DNA of 64,000 nucleotides from Massilia kyonggiensis (lineage in GTDB: Bacteria; Pseudomonadota; Gammaproteobacteria; Burkholderiales; Burkholderiaceae_D), in assembly GCF_024756235.1 (NCBI RefSeq), contig NZ_JANUGY010000008.1, positions 1 through 64,000 on the forward strand, in the 5' to 3' direction. The notes under the pieces were generated by a model. It was not told the origin of the DNA. It did no database searches and was given only the letters and a program-made list of their open reading frames with translations. Shown one piece after another: positions 1 through 8,824 of this stretch (the stretch's first letter is position 1; every line of letters begins with the position of its first letter). The position numbers and the translations under genes are program-made.

Positions 1-1
1 G

Positions 2-535
2 CATCCGGACGTCACCGAGAAGAAGATGGTGTGGATCGGCCGCGTGACCGTCGTCGTGTCGATGCTGCTGGCCGTCGTGATCGCCCCGCTGATGGGCATC
101 GACAAGAAAGGCGGCTTCCAGTACATCCAGGAATACACGGGCTTCGTCTCGCCGGGCATCCTGGCCATGTTCCTGCTGGGCTTCTTCTGGAAGAAGACGA
201 CGTCGAGCGCCGCGATGTTCGCGACCGTGGGCGGCCTCGTGTTCTCGATCATCCTGAAGTTCCTGCCGACGATGATGGACCTGTCCTTCCTCGCGCCGAT
301 CGGGTTCGCGCACGACAATGGCTCGGGCGTGTACGAGATCCCGTTCCTGGACCGCATGTTCATCGTGTTCTGGCTGGTCGTCGCCGGCATGGTCCTGCTG
401 AGCACCGTGTTCGCCCGCGGCAAGGTCAAGGGGCTGATCGTCGACACCAAGCTGTTCAAGGTCGACGGCGCCTTTGCCCTGGGCTCGGCCGTCATCTGCG
501 TCGTGCTGGCCACGATCTACGGCATGTGGTGGTAA
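2..535 (+). CDS. Sodium:solute symporter (SSS family), C-terminal part
   Basis: This is the 3' end of a gene that begins before the window; the frame is open from base 2, giving 177 residues. The visible part has at least four hydrophobic membrane segments separated by short loops, including a GILAMFLLGFFWKKTTSSAA stretch typical of the late transmembrane helices of SSS-family sodium/sugar symporters (vSGLT-like), and ends in a hydrophobic helix at the stop codon. SSS proteins couple inward sodium flow to uptake of a sugar or other solute across the inner membrane. Next to a TonB-dependent receptor and a GH35 beta-galactosidase, galactose or a related sugar is the likely substrate, but that is inference. 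The missing N-terminal part could change the subfamily call. Confidence 0.8.
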   Translation, partial: HPDVTEKKMVWIGRVTVVVSMLLAVVIAPLMGIDKKGGFQYIQEYTGFVSPGILAMFLLGFFWKKTTSSAAMFATVGGLVFSIILKFLPTMMDLSFLAPIGFAHDNGSGVYEIPFLDRMFIVFWLVVAGMVLLSTVFARGKVKGLIVDTKLFKVDGAFALGSAVICVVLATIYGMWW

Positions 536-554
536 TCCCCTCCACTTGATGGCG

Positions 555-580
555 AGGCGGCCTGCGGGCCGCCTTTTTTT
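555..580 (+). terminator. Rho-independent terminator after the symporter gene
   Basis: An 8-bp perfect stem (555-562 with 567-574, aggcggcc/ggccgcct) with a 4-nt loop is followed directly by a run of seven T. It lies 19 bp after the symporter stop codon and separates that gene from the TonB receptor operon. Confidence 0.9.
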
Positions 581-596
581 ATGTTTTTCGCCAGGC

Positions 597-613
597 TATA
601 TGAACTTCGTATA
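597..613. promoter_or_regulatory. 17-bp palindrome, candidate operator of the TonB receptor/GH35 operon
   Basis: The arms are TATA (597-600) and TATA (610-613), with GAA (602-604) and TTC (606-608) inside, so seven of eight positions pair around the centre at 605. The same layout (TATA, one unpaired base, three paired bases, central base) is found upstream of the galactonate dehydratase gene at 14992-15012. It lies about 140 bp before the TonB receptor start. A role as a regulator-binding site is inferred from symmetry and position only. Confidence 0.4.
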
Positions 614-749
614 TACGCTGGTGAAAAACATAATTGTTGCGCTCCTTGCAAGGCGACAGAATTCCGGTCAGTCGCACGATTGGTTCGTTTGACGCACCAA
701 CGATGACGACGACAACACATAAGTCTAAACGACAAAGCAAGGAGATTAC

Positions 750-3368
750 ATGCAGCAGAAAACCCTGAGCGTACTCGTACGCTCGCTCTTCCCATTGTTG
801 GCCCTCCCCGCCGTCCCCGCACTTGCCCAGCAAGCCACGCCGTCCGAACCCGCCGCCGGCGGCGACACCGCCGTGCAGCAGGTCGTCGTGTCCGGCATCC
901 GCGCGTCCGTGCGCAGCGCCCTCTCCGTCAAGGAGAACTCCAACAGCATGGTCGAAGTCGTCGCCTCCGAAGACATCGGCAAGCTCCCGGACACCACCAT
1001 CGCCGAATCGCTGGCGCGCCTGCCGGGCCTCGCCGCCGGTCTCGATCGCGGCAACGCGAGCCAGATCGTCGCACGCGGCATGGGCGAGCGCTTCATCGGC
1101 GCCACCCTGAACGGCCGCGAACTCGCATCGTCCGAGCCGAACCGCGCCGTGCGCTTCGAGCAGTTCCCGTCCGAGTCGCTGTCCGGCGCCATCGTCTACA
1201 AGACGCAGAACGCCGACCTCGTCGAAGGCGGCGTCGCGACGACCATCGACCTGCAGACCGTGCAGCCGCTGAAGTACAACGGCCGCCAGGCGTCGCTGAA
1301 GGCCGACGCGCTGTACTACCCGCTCGCGAAGGACGTCGACGCGCAGTCCGTGCGCCCGCGCCTGGGCGGCATCTGGATCGACCAGTTTGCGAACAAGACC
1401 ATCGGTGCAGCCGTGGCCTTCAGCTACCAGAAGCAGCCGTCGATCGAAGAACGCAAGAACCACTGGGGCTTCAACGAAGACCATTCCGCCGACCTGAATG
1501 GCGACGGCAAGGTCGACAAGACGCCGTGGGGCTTCGAGGATGAGCTCAAGAGCGGTACCAATGAACGCAGCAGCGTGCTGGGCAAGCTGGAATGGAAGGC
1601 GAGCCCCGACGCCATGATCACGGCCGACCTGTACTTCGCCCGCAACAAGATCCGCGAGCCGAGCGTGCAGCACTGGACGGGCGACGTCGGCAACTGGGAC
1701 GGCTGGCAGACCGGTAACTACTCGAACGTCGACATCCGCAACGGCTACGTGGTCGGCGCGACCGTCAAGGACGTCAGCCTGACCACGCACAGCACCCGCT
1801 GGATCCAGAACATGGACAACTTCGCCGGTGGCCTGAACGGCAAGTTCAACGTGGGCGACTGGAAGGTCGAAGCGGACGTCGCCACGTCGCGCGCGAGCCG
1901 CGCCAGCCAGTGGGCCGACGTGCGCAACACCACCGCGAACAACGGCACCCTGTCGTGGGCCTTCACCGGCAACGAGCAGCAGTCGTACTCGTACAGCCAG
2001 GACACCGGCAACCTCGCCACGTTCGGCGCACCGTCGCTGTATATCGACAACGACGGCCACGTGCACGATCGCCTCGATTCCGCGCAGCTGAGCGGCGCGC
2101 TGCCGCTGGACCTGGGCCCCGTCAGCCGCATCAAGATCGGCGCGCGCTTCGCCGACCGCGAGAAATCCTACCGCCAGACCACGTGGAACGTCTCGCCGGC
2201 GAACGCATCGATTCCGGCATCGGCCTACACGACCATCAACGTGCCGGGCTACTTCCCCGCGCTGATGCTGAACGACTTCGAAGGCACGGTGGGTTCCACG
2301 TTCGGTCCCGGCGCCCTCGATCCGAGCGGCCGCACGCCGACCGCGAACGACCTGCTGGCCGGCTGGCGCGTCAAGGAACGCACGAGCGCCCTGTATGCGC
2401 AGGCGGACCTCGACGGCGAGATGTTCGGCCTGAAGTACCGCGGCAATGCGGGCGTGCGCGTCCTGCACACCAGCCAGACCGGCGAAGGCATGGAGTCCGT
2501 CAACGGCGCGGCGCCGACCGCGGTGTCGGGCGGCGCGTCGTACACGAAGGCCCTGCCGAGCATGAACCTGATCTTCAACCTCGACGAGGAACAGAAGCAT
2601 CAGGTGCGCTTCTCGCTGGCCCGCGCCATGTCGCGCGCGCCGATGGACGAGATGCGCGCATCGCGCCAGATCTCGATGGACACGACGCCGGGCTCGCAGC
2701 AGCCGCTGACGGGCAGCGCCGGCAATCCGGGCCTGCTGCCGATGATGGCGAACCAGGCCGACCTCGCGTACCAGTGGTACTTCGACAAGGGCTCGCTGTT
2801 CTCGGCCGCGCTGTTCTACAAGCAGATCGGCAGCTACATCGGCATCACGACGGACACGACGACCATCGGCAACCGCCAGGCGGTCATCACCCGCTCCATC
2901 AACGGCGAAGGCGGCTACGTGCGCGGCCTGGAGCTGGTGTACCAGCACGCGTTCACGCGCCTGCCGGCACCGTTCGACGGCCTGGGCGTCGCCGCGAACT
3001 GGTCGTACAACGAGAGCGACATCCACGAGTACACGAATAACTTCCCGATGGAAGGCCTGATGCGCAACAACGGCGGCGTCACGCTCTGGTACGAAAAGAA
3101 CGGCTTCGAGGCCCGCGTCTCCGCCAACTACCACAGCCCGTTCGTGCGCATGCCCCGCTGGACGGCCGGCTACATGGCGGAGAATGGCGAGGAGACCTAC
3201 GTCACCGCGAACGTCTCGTACTACCTGACGCCGCAGCTGCAATTGCGCGTGGGCCTGGACAACATCACGAACCAGAAAGTGGTCTACACGCAGAACGCGA
3301 ATGCGTACATGCAGAACGTGATGGAATACGGCCGCCGCTACAACGTGGGTCTTTCGTACAAGTTCTGA
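750..3368 (+). CDS. TonB-dependent receptor, probable oligosaccharide importer
   Basis: An 872-residue outer-membrane receptor. A Sec signal peptide (about residues 1-27, ending PALAQQ) is followed by a plug domain beginning near VVVSGIRASVRSAL and a beta-barrel ending in the aromatic C-terminus YNVGLSYKF. The 'IRASVRSALSVKENSNSMVE' type of plug start is characteristic of the large Xanthomonas/Caulobacter-type TonB receptor family linked to carbohydrate uptake. The AAGGAG ribosome site 6 bp before the ATG supports the start. The stop codon overlaps the start of the GH35 beta-galactosidase by one base (tgATG), so the two are translationally coupled. It probably carries galactose-containing pectic oligosaccharides into the periplasm; the exact ligand cannot be read from sequence. 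Confidence 0.9.
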   Translation: MQQKTLSVLVRSLFPLLALPAVPALAQQATPSEPAAGGDTAVQQVVVSGIRASVRSALSVKENSNSMVEVVASEDIGKLPDTTIAESLARLPGLAAGLDRGNASQIVARGMGERFIGATLNGRELASSEPNRAVRFEQFPSESLSGAIVYKTQNADLVEGGVATTIDLQTVQPLKYNGRQASLKADALYYPLAKDVDAQSVRPRLGGIWIDQFANKTIGAAVAFSYQKQPSIEERKNHWGFNEDHSADLNGDGKVDKTPWGFEDELKSGTNERSSVLGKLEWKASPDAMITADLYFARNKIREPSVQHWTGDVGNWDGWQTGNYSNVDIRNGYVVGATVKDVSLTTHSTRWIQNMDNFAGGLNGKFNVGDWKVEADVATSRASRASQWADVRNTTANNGTLSWAFTGNEQQSYSYSQDTGNLATFGAPSLYIDNDGHVHDRLDSAQLSGALPLDLGPVSRIKIGARFADREKSYRQTTWNVSPANASIPASAYTTINVPGYFPALMLNDFEGTVGSTFGPGALDPSGRTPTANDLLAGWRVKERTSALYAQADLDGEMFGLKYRGNAGVRVLHTSQTGEGMESVNGAAPTAVSGGASYTKALPSMNLIFNLDEEQKHQVRFSLARAMSRAPMDEMRASRQISMDTTPGSQQPLTGSAGNPGLLPMMANQADLAYQWYFDKGSLFSAALFYKQIGSYIGITTDTTTIGNRQAVITRSINGEGGYVRGLELVYQHAFTRLPAPFDGLGVAANWSYNESDIHEYTNNFPMEGLMRNNGGVTLWYEKNGFEARVSANYHSPFVRMPRWTAGYMAENGEETYVTANVSYYLTPQLQLRVGLDNITNQKVVYTQNANAYMQNVMEYGRRYNVGLSYKF

Positions 3369-5803
3369 TGATGACGACGAGCCGACCCACGCTGCTCCGC
3401 GCCGCCCTGCTGCTGGCCTTCGCCGGCCCCGGCATGGCGGGCGCGGAACAACTCCTCACCGTCGACGCCACGGCGCCGGCGCCCGACCCGCGCACCGGCT
3501 ATATCAGGCTGGGCACGGCAACGGCGCCGGGCGGCCACACGCTCGGCATCAACAACCAGTACCTCACGCGCGACGGCAAGCCGTGGCTGCCGGTGATGGG
3601 CGAGTTTCACTACACGCGCAGCCCGGCCGCCAGCTGGGATGCGGAACTCGCCAAGATGAAATCGGCCGGCATCGACATCGTCGCCAGCTACATCATCTGG
3701 AACCACCACGAAGCGGCCGAAGGTAAGTTCGACTGGTCCGGCAACCGCGACCTGCGCCGCTTCGTGCAGCTCGCGCGCAAGCATGGCCTGGACGTCGTCG
3801 TCCGCGTCGGCCCGTGGTCGCATGCCGAGGTGCGCTACGGCGGCTTCCCGGACTGGGTGGTCGACGCCATGCCGACGCGCGGCAACGATCCGACCTACCT
3901 GCGCTACGTGGAGCGCTACTACCGCGAGATCGGGCGCCAGCTGGATGGCCTGCTGTACAAGCAGGGCGGCCCCGTGATCGGCGCGCAGATCGAGAACGAG
4001 TACAACCTGGCCGGCCCGGGCCGCGGCGCGGAGCACATCCGCACGCTCAAGGGTCTTGCGGTGAAGGCGGGCATCGACGTGCCCTACTACACCGTCACGG
4101 GCTGGGACCAGACCTTGTACCCGTCCGGCGAAGTGACGCCGGTGTTCGGCGGCTATCCGGACGAGCCGTGGGCGACGAGTACGAAGGAACTGCCGCCGAA
4201 GGAGACGTACGCGTTCCGCTTCGACACGCGCGTCAGCGGCGACCTCGGTGCGCAGACCCGCGCGAGCCAGCAGGGCACGGCGGAGACGGACATGGACAAG
4301 ACCCCGTTCCTCGGCGCGGAATACGGCGCGGGCCTGCCCGCGATGTACCGCCGCCGCACGCTCGTATCGAGCGACGACATCGCCTCGATGCTGCCCGTGC
4401 AGCTGGGCTCCGGCGTCAACCTGATGGGTTACTACATGTTCCACGGCGGGCGCAATCCCGTCGGCGGCACCACCCTGGAAGAAAGTACGAAGAGCGGCGG
4501 CTACAACGATGTCCCGGCGATCAACTACGACTTCAACGCCCCGCTGGGCCCGGACGGCCAGCAGCGCGACGTGCTGGCGAGCCTGCGTCCGTTCCACTGG
4601 TTCCTGCACGACTTCGGCGCGCGCCTGGCGCCGATGACCGTGCGCAAGCCCGACGTGGTGCCGAAGGATCCGGCGGACCTGGGCCCGCCCCGGTGGTCCG
4701 TGCGCAGCCGTGGCGATGCAGCGTTCCTGTTCTACGATGGCCACATCCGCCAGTACCCGACGCCGGCACGCGAGCAGGTGCGTTTCTCGGTCAAGCTGCC
4801 CGGCGGGACGGTGACGCTGCCGCGCAAGCCCGTCGACCTGCCGGCCGGCGCGTACTTCGCGTGGCCCGTCAACTTCGATATGGATGGGCAGCGCCTGACG
4901 TATGCGACAGCGCAGCCGCTCGCGCAGCTGGACGACGGCACGTGGGTGTTCGCGGCGCAGGATGGCGTCCCCGTCGAATTCGCGTTCGGCGACAAGGCCC
5001 GCGGCTGCGTGCAGTCGCAACGTGCGCACGTGGACGACGGCGACGGCGCGGTCGTCGTGGACCGCATCCAGCCCGGCCTCGACGCGGCGTTCACGGTGCG
5101 CTGCCCGGGCGCGAAGCCGCTCACCGTACTCGTGCTGTCGCAGGCGCAGGCGCGCCAGGCGGCGATCGGCACGTTCCAGGGCCAGCGCCGCCTCGTGCTC
5201 AGCGAGGCGCAGGCGTACTTCGACAGCGGGCGGCTCGTCCTTCGGAGCGCGGGCCAGCCGCACGTCCGCGCGGCCGTCTATCCGCCCACCCCGCTGAAGA
5301 GTGCCGGCCGCGACGGCCTGTTCCAGGTGTTCGACACGACGCTGCCGGCGCGCAACGTCGCGGTCGCCGTGAAACCGTTGCGCGACGCCCAGCCGGCACG
5401 CCCGGTCCGCATCGGCGGCAACGCCAACGCGGCCGTGCAGCCGGACCCGGAAGCGTTCGGCGCCTCGGCCGCGTGGCTGGTGGACGTGGCGACGGCGAAC
5501 CGGTCGAAGGACGTGGACGGCCTGCTGCTCGACATCGACTTCACGGGCGACGTGGCCCGGCTGTTCGACGGCACGCGCATGGTCGACGACTGGTACTACA
5601 ACGGCCAGCGCTGGCAATTCGATCTGGGTAATCTCCCGGCGAAGCGCCAGGGTCCGCTGACCCTGACCGTACTGCCGCTGCGCGCGGACGCGCCGATCTA
5701 CCTGCCGCGCGAGCATCGTCCGGACTTCGGCGGCAAGCCGCAGGTGGCCGAGGTGAAGGCGGTGAAGGTGGTGCCCGTCTACCGCGTCGAAATCGGCAAG
5801 TAG
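3368..5803 (+). CDS. GH35 beta-galactosidase
   Basis: An 811-residue exported glycosidase with a signal peptide (residues 1 to about 26). The GH35 (beta/alpha)8 core occupies roughly residues 50-370. The family signature GAQIENEY carries the predicted acid/base Glu211, and FLGAEYGAG carries the predicted nucleophile Glu318. The C-terminal 400 residues are beta-rich accessory domains. GH35 enzymes remove terminal beta-galactose from galactans and other galactosides. It overlaps the TonB receptor stop codon by one base. The galactose it would release can be handled by the De Ley-Doudoroff genes at 10.2-14.9 kb. Exo-beta-galactosidase activity on pectic galactan is inferred from the neighbourhood. 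Confidence 0.9.
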   Translation: MMTTSRPTLLRAALLLAFAGPGMAGAEQLLTVDATAPAPDPRTGYIRLGTATAPGGHTLGINNQYLTRDGKPWLPVMGEFHYTRSPAASWDAELAKMKSAGIDIVASYIIWNHHEAAEGKFDWSGNRDLRRFVQLARKHGLDVVVRVGPWSHAEVRYGGFPDWVVDAMPTRGNDPTYLRYVERYYREIGRQLDGLLYKQGGPVIGAQIENEYNLAGPGRGAEHIRTLKGLAVKAGIDVPYYTVTGWDQTLYPSGEVTPVFGGYPDEPWATSTKELPPKETYAFRFDTRVSGDLGAQTRASQQGTAETDMDKTPFLGAEYGAGLPAMYRRRTLVSSDDIASMLPVQLGSGVNLMGYYMFHGGRNPVGGTTLEESTKSGGYNDVPAINYDFNAPLGPDGQQRDVLASLRPFHWFLHDFGARLAPMTVRKPDVVPKDPADLGPPRWSVRSRGDAAFLFYDGHIRQYPTPAREQVRFSVKLPGGTVTLPRKPVDLPAGAYFAWPVNFDMDGQRLTYATAQPLAQLDDGTWVFAAQDGVPVEFAFGDKARGCVQSQRAHVDDGDGAVVVDRIQPGLDAAFTVRCPGAKPLTVLVLSQAQARQAAIGTFQGQRRLVLSEAQAYFDSGRLVLRSAGQPHVRAAVYPPTPLKSAGRDGLFQVFDTTLPARNVAVAVKPLRDAQPARPVRIGGNANAAVQPDPEAFGASAAWLVDVATANRSKDVDGLLLDIDFTGDVARLFDGTRMVDDWYYNGQRWQFDLGNLPAKRQGPLTLTVLPLRADAPIYLPREHRPDFGGKPQVAEVKAVKVVPVYRVEIGK

Positions 5804-5809
5804 ACAAGC

Positions 5810-5823
5810 CCCCACCGGTGGGG
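5810..5823. repeat. Perfect 14-bp GC palindrome after the GH35 gene
   Basis: CCCCACCGGTGGGG begins 6 bp after the GH35 stop codon. It can form a 5-bp hairpin with a CCGG loop but has no T-run behind it. It could be a transcription-slowing hairpin; it is not a standard intrinsic terminator. Confidence 0.4.
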
Positions 5824-5824
5824 C

Positions 5825-6076
5825 ATGACGGTCCGTGGCGCGAATGTCAAGATGCGCGCCATGGACACGTCAACCACCGCTATCCTCCCTCTTCCGCGGC
5901 GCGGCGCAATGCTCGATACGGTCGAGCATTGCGTCGTGAGCGCCGCACGGTGCCTGCTCGAGCAGCAGCTGGGCTTCGTCCCGGCCTGGGCGGTACTCGG
6001 GGACTACCTCGGCGGCGTTGGCGTCCGCGTCATCGCAACCCTGGCCCGTGCCGCTACTTCCCGAGGAGAACCATGA
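5825..6076 (+). CDS. Possible small protein, unknown function
   Basis: An 83-codon frame whose stop overlaps the next start as ATGA, an arrangement typical of coupled genes. Its codons have mostly G or C at the third position, as in neighbouring genes, but there is no convincing ribosome site; an internal ATG at 5861 would give 71 residues. I do not recognise the sequence. The middle contains a helix-prone stretch (CLLEQQLGFVPAWAVLGDYL). A 12-bp inverted repeat lies inside it, so the frame may be accidental and the region regulatory. Confidence 0.25.
   Translation: MTVRGANVKMRAMDTSTTAILPLPRRGAMLDTVEHCVVSAARCLLEQQLGFVPAWAVLGDYLGGVGVRVIATLARAATSRGEP
5905..5933. promoter_or_regulatory. 12-bp perfect inverted repeat, hairpin or operator
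   Basis: The arms cgcaatgctcga (5905-5916) and tcgagcattgcg (5922-5933) are perfectly complementary with a 5-nt spacer. It lies between the GH35 gene and the 158-residue unknown protein at 6073. No T-run follows, so a protein-binding site or an mRNA hairpin is more likely than an intrinsic terminator. Confidence 0.5.
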
Positions 6077-6549
6077 TTTTTCACGCTTCCATCCCCGCGC
6101 GCAATCCCGAGCGCGTCGCCGCCGTCATTGCCGAGATCTGGGGCGGCCAGTCGTTCCGCTTCCCGCCCTGGCCCGGCGCCTGGGTCGCGATGGCCGGCGA
6201 CGTGCGCGGTTCGATGGTCGAAGTGTATCCGCACACGATGCCGATGGCGCCGGGGAACGGCGCCGAGATGGCCCGGCCGCATCCCGACGCCGCGCCGCGC
6301 CCGTACGCCTGCTTCCACCTGGCCATCGCGACCGAGCGCTCCGTCGAGGAGATCCTCGCGATCGGCAAGCGCGAAGGCTGGCGCGCCGTCCCCTGCTCGC
6401 GCGGCGGCGTGTTCGACGTCGTCGAGCTGTGGCTGGAGAATGGCCTGATGTTCGAGGTGCTGACGCCCGAGATGCAGCACGATTACCGCCGGGGCGTGAA
6501 CCTGGACATGTGGCGCATCACCCGCGAGGAAGAGCCGGTCCCCGCCTGA
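6073..6549 (+). CDS. Conserved hypothetical protein, glyoxalase-like fold possible
   Basis: 158 residues. The start was chosen because GAGGAG lies 5 bp before this ATG; longer frames upstream lack a ribosome site. The protein opens MIFHASIPARNPERVAAVIA, has a central ACFHLAIAT strand and ends with a strand around FDVVELWLENGLMFEVLTPE. This beta-alpha-beta order with spaced His/Glu residues resembles the vicinal-oxygen-chelate (glyoxalase/bleomycin resistance) fold, but the match is weak and I do not assign a reaction. No signal peptide, so cytoplasmic. Its 3' end overlaps the convergent GH28 gene by 32 bp. Confidence 0.7.
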   Translation: MIFHASIPARNPERVAAVIAEIWGGQSFRFPPWPGAWVAMAGDVRGSMVEVYPHTMPMAPGNGAEMARPHPDAAPRPYACFHLAIATERSVEEILAIGKREGWRAVPCSRGGVFDVVELWLENGLMFEVLTPEMQHDYRRGVNLDMWRITREEEPVPA

Positions 6550-8101
6550 TTGCCGGTACGCCGGCCGCGCGCCCCAGCCGCACGTGATCGAAGCGGGCGC
6601 CCGCCACGTCGTCCAGCACGACGGGCGGCCGCGCATCCGCCGCCGCCGTGCGCAGGTCCGCGTGATGCACCTCGACGTTGCGCGCGTGGCGCACGTACAG
6701 GCCGTAGGCCGGCGTCACGCCGAACATGCTGGGTTCCGGATAATGGTCCGGCACCTCGGGCGGCACGCGCCGCGCGTCCGCCGCCGTGCCGCCGCCACCG
6801 TGCACGATCGTGATGTTCGACAGCCGCACGTCCTCGACGGGCGCTTCCGGCAGGCCGGCCACGATGGACGCGTACGGCGCGTTCGCCTGCGACACGACGA
6901 CGTTGCTGATGTTCACCCGGCGGATCGCGCCGACGCGTGTGCCCGCGGGCGCGCGCATGCGCCGGCCCAGGCGGATGAACAGCGGTGCCGTCGTCAGGTC
7001 GCGCATGGCGAGATTGTCGACCGTGACGTCCTCGATGATGGCGCCATCCACGCTTTCGATGGCCAGGCCGCGGCAGTGCTCGAACACGCAATTCGACATC
7101 ACGATATTGCGGAAGCCCCCGTTCGATTCCGTGCCCAGCTTGATGCGGCCGCACACGCCCTCCTCGTCCGGCGCCTTCAGCTGCGTCTTCCGGTAGGTCC
7201 CGTCCAGCAACGTGCCGAGATCGAAGCCGGACACCTGGCAGCCCGTGATCGTCACGTGTTCCGTGAAGCGCGCGCGGCCCAGCGCGTAGGAACTCTTCAG
7301 GCAGATCGCGTCGTCGTTCGGCGTGTTGACGGCGCAATCGCTGATTCGCACGTTCCGGCAACAATCGATGTCGAAGCCGTCGCGCTCCGTGTCGACGGTG
7401 ACGTTCGCGATCGCCAGGTTGTCCACGCCCGTCGCCAGCACGGCGAAGTGCCCGCACTTGAGCATCGAAAAGTCGCGCAGCAGCACGTTGCGGCAGTTCT
7501 TCAGCGCGATCCCCTTGTTCCCCTTGCCGTCCATCTCCGCGCCGAACACGGCCCCTGACTTCGTACGTTCGCCCATCGGGTCCTTGCCGCCGAGCGAGGA
7601 TGGCATGTCGCCCGCCTTCAAGGCCCGATTCGCGCCCGGCCCCGACCGCGTCAGCCCGCGGCCCCAGATGCGGCCCGGACCGAGGATCGCCACGTCTTCG
7701 AGATTCTCGCCCCAGATCAGCGAGTTGTGCCAGTGGCTGTGGCCGAAGTCCTGGTAGGCGTCGTGCGGGTTCGGCTCGGCCGCGTCGTAGCGCCCCTGGC
7801 CGTCGGCCGGGTCGGCGGCGACGATCACGCTGCCGGCGTCGAGATACAGCGCGACGCGGCTGTGCAGCCGGATCGAAAAGCTCAGGTAGCGGCCGGCCGG
7901 GAAACGCACCGTGCCGCCGCCGGCGGCGCTGGCCGCGGCGATGGCGGCATTGATGGCGTCCGTGTCCAGCGTGGTGCCGTCGCCGCGGGCGCCGAAGGTG
8001 CGCACGTCGAAATCCGCGGCCAGCGCGGGAATGCACACGGATGCGCAGGCGGCGCCGAGGCCCTGCAGGAGACGGCGCCGGGTCGTGTCGAAGGAAGTCA
8101 T
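6518..8101 (-). CDS. GH28-family pectinase (polygalacturonase-like), Tat-exported
   Basis: 527 residues. The N-terminus (TTRRRLLQGLG, then an Ala-rich hydrophobic stretch ending ALAAD) is a twin-arginine signal peptide. The mature protein begins with the FDVRTFGARGDGTTLDTDAI motif common to pectate-lyase-3/GH28 beta-helix enzymes. Catalytic carboxylates are visible as ERDGFDIDCC and NDDAICLKS, and RIK sits in GRIKLGTESNGGF. The usual GH28 GHG motif is not seen, so the subfamily is not a classical endopolygalacturonase; an exo-acting or rhamnogalacturonan-specific enzyme is plausible. It shares a 132-bp divergent promoter region with the LysE-type exporter. The family call is firm, the substrate is not. 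Confidence 0.85.
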   Translation of the reverse strand: MTSFDTTRRRLLQGLGAACASVCIPALAADFDVRTFGARGDGTTLDTDAINAAIAAASAAGGGTVRFPAGRYLSFSIRLHSRVALYLDAGSVIVAADPADGQGRYDAAEPNPHDAYQDFGHSHWHNSLIWGENLEDVAILGPGRIWGRGLTRSGPGANRALKAGDMPSSLGGKDPMGERTKSGAVFGAEMDGKGNKGIALKNCRNVLLRDFSMLKCGHFAVLATGVDNLAIANVTVDTERDGFDIDCCRNVRISDCAVNTPNDDAICLKSSYALGRARFTEHVTITGCQVSGFDLGTLLDGTYRKTQLKAPDEEGVCGRIKLGTESNGGFRNIVMSNCVFEHCRGLAIESVDGAIIEDVTVDNLAMRDLTTAPLFIRLGRRMRAPAGTRVGAIRRVNISNVVVSQANAPYASIVAGLPEAPVEDVRLSNITIVHGGGGTAADARRVPPEVPDHYPEPSMFGVTPAYGLYVRHARNVEVHHADLRTAAADARPPVVLDDVAGARFDHVRLGRAAGVPAIRRGPALPRG

Positions 8102-8233
8102 CGCATCACCATACCATCGCCGCGGCGCCCCGAACGCGCAAGTTGCTGAGCAATTGGTTGGGTCATTTTCTTCAATACCGGCCCGCGCGCCGTCGCTAAC
8201 CTCTGCCGCATCCCAACACGAAAGGAAACGCAG

Positions 8234-8821
8234 ATGAGCATGTTCGCTTCGATGGCCGCTTTTGCCCTCGCCACCTCGATCTCTCCGGGCCCCGTCAACG
8301 TCGTCGCCCTCGGCAGCGGCGCCCGGCATGGTTTCACGGCCAGCCTCGCCCACGTCACCGGCGCCACGGCCGGCTTCTGCCTGCTGCTCGTGCTGGCCGG
8401 ACTCGGACTGCACGAAGTGGTCGCCACCTGGCCGCAGGTCACGAACGTCGTGCGCTGGGCCGGCGTCGTCTTCCTGCTCTACATGGCCTGGAAGCTCGCG
8501 GCCGATGCGGGCGAGCTGGATGCCGGCGAGGCGGCGGTCCGGCCGTCGATGCTGCAGGGCGCCGCCATGCAGTGGCTCAGCCCCAAGGCGTGGCTGGCCG
8601 CGCTGGCCGGCATGGGCACGTATGCATCCGGCGGCGATGCGGCGGCCGTCTGGCTGTTCGCCGCGATCTACTTCGTCGTGTGCTGGCTGTCGATCGCCGC
8701 GTGGGCGTGGGCCGGCAGCCGGCTGCAGGTCTACCTGCGCACGCCGCGCCGGGTGCGCGTCTTCAACCGGACGATGGCCGGCATGCTCGTGGCGAGCGTC
8801 GTGTACCTGGCCGCGGTGTGA
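8234..8821 (+). CDS. LysE/RhtB-family amino acid or metabolite exporter
   Basis: 195 residues with about five to six hydrophobic segments. The N-terminal motif SISPGPVNVVALGSGARHG is the LysE/RhtB signature (canonical ..PGP.......G...G). RhtB-type proteins export amino acids or related small metabolites through the inner membrane. An AAAGGAA ribosome site lies just upstream. It converges with the AraC-type regulator, with only 3 bp between stop codons; LysE exporters are often paired with a local regulator, so the AraC protein may control it. Confidence 0.88.
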   Translation: MSMFASMAAFALATSISPGPVNVVALGSGARHGFTASLAHVTGATAGFCLLLVLAGLGLHEVVATWPQVTNVVRWAGVVFLLYMAWKLAADAGELDAGEAAVRPSMLQGAAMQWLSPKAWLAALAGMGTYASGGDAAAVWLFAAIYFVVCWLSIAAWAWAGSRLQVYLRTPRRVRVFNRTMAGMLVASVVYLAAV

Positions 8822-8824
8822 CCG

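Noticed and set aside
603..613. loxP-like half-site (AACTTCGTATA)
   Set aside because: It matches part of a loxP arm but there is no second arm or spacer, and the bases are explained by the local 17-bp palindrome.
579..5815. Antisense frames of more than 800 codons opposite the TonB receptor and GH35 genes
   Set aside because: Composition is an Arg/Val/Ala-rich shadow of high-GC genes; no motif or ribosome site.
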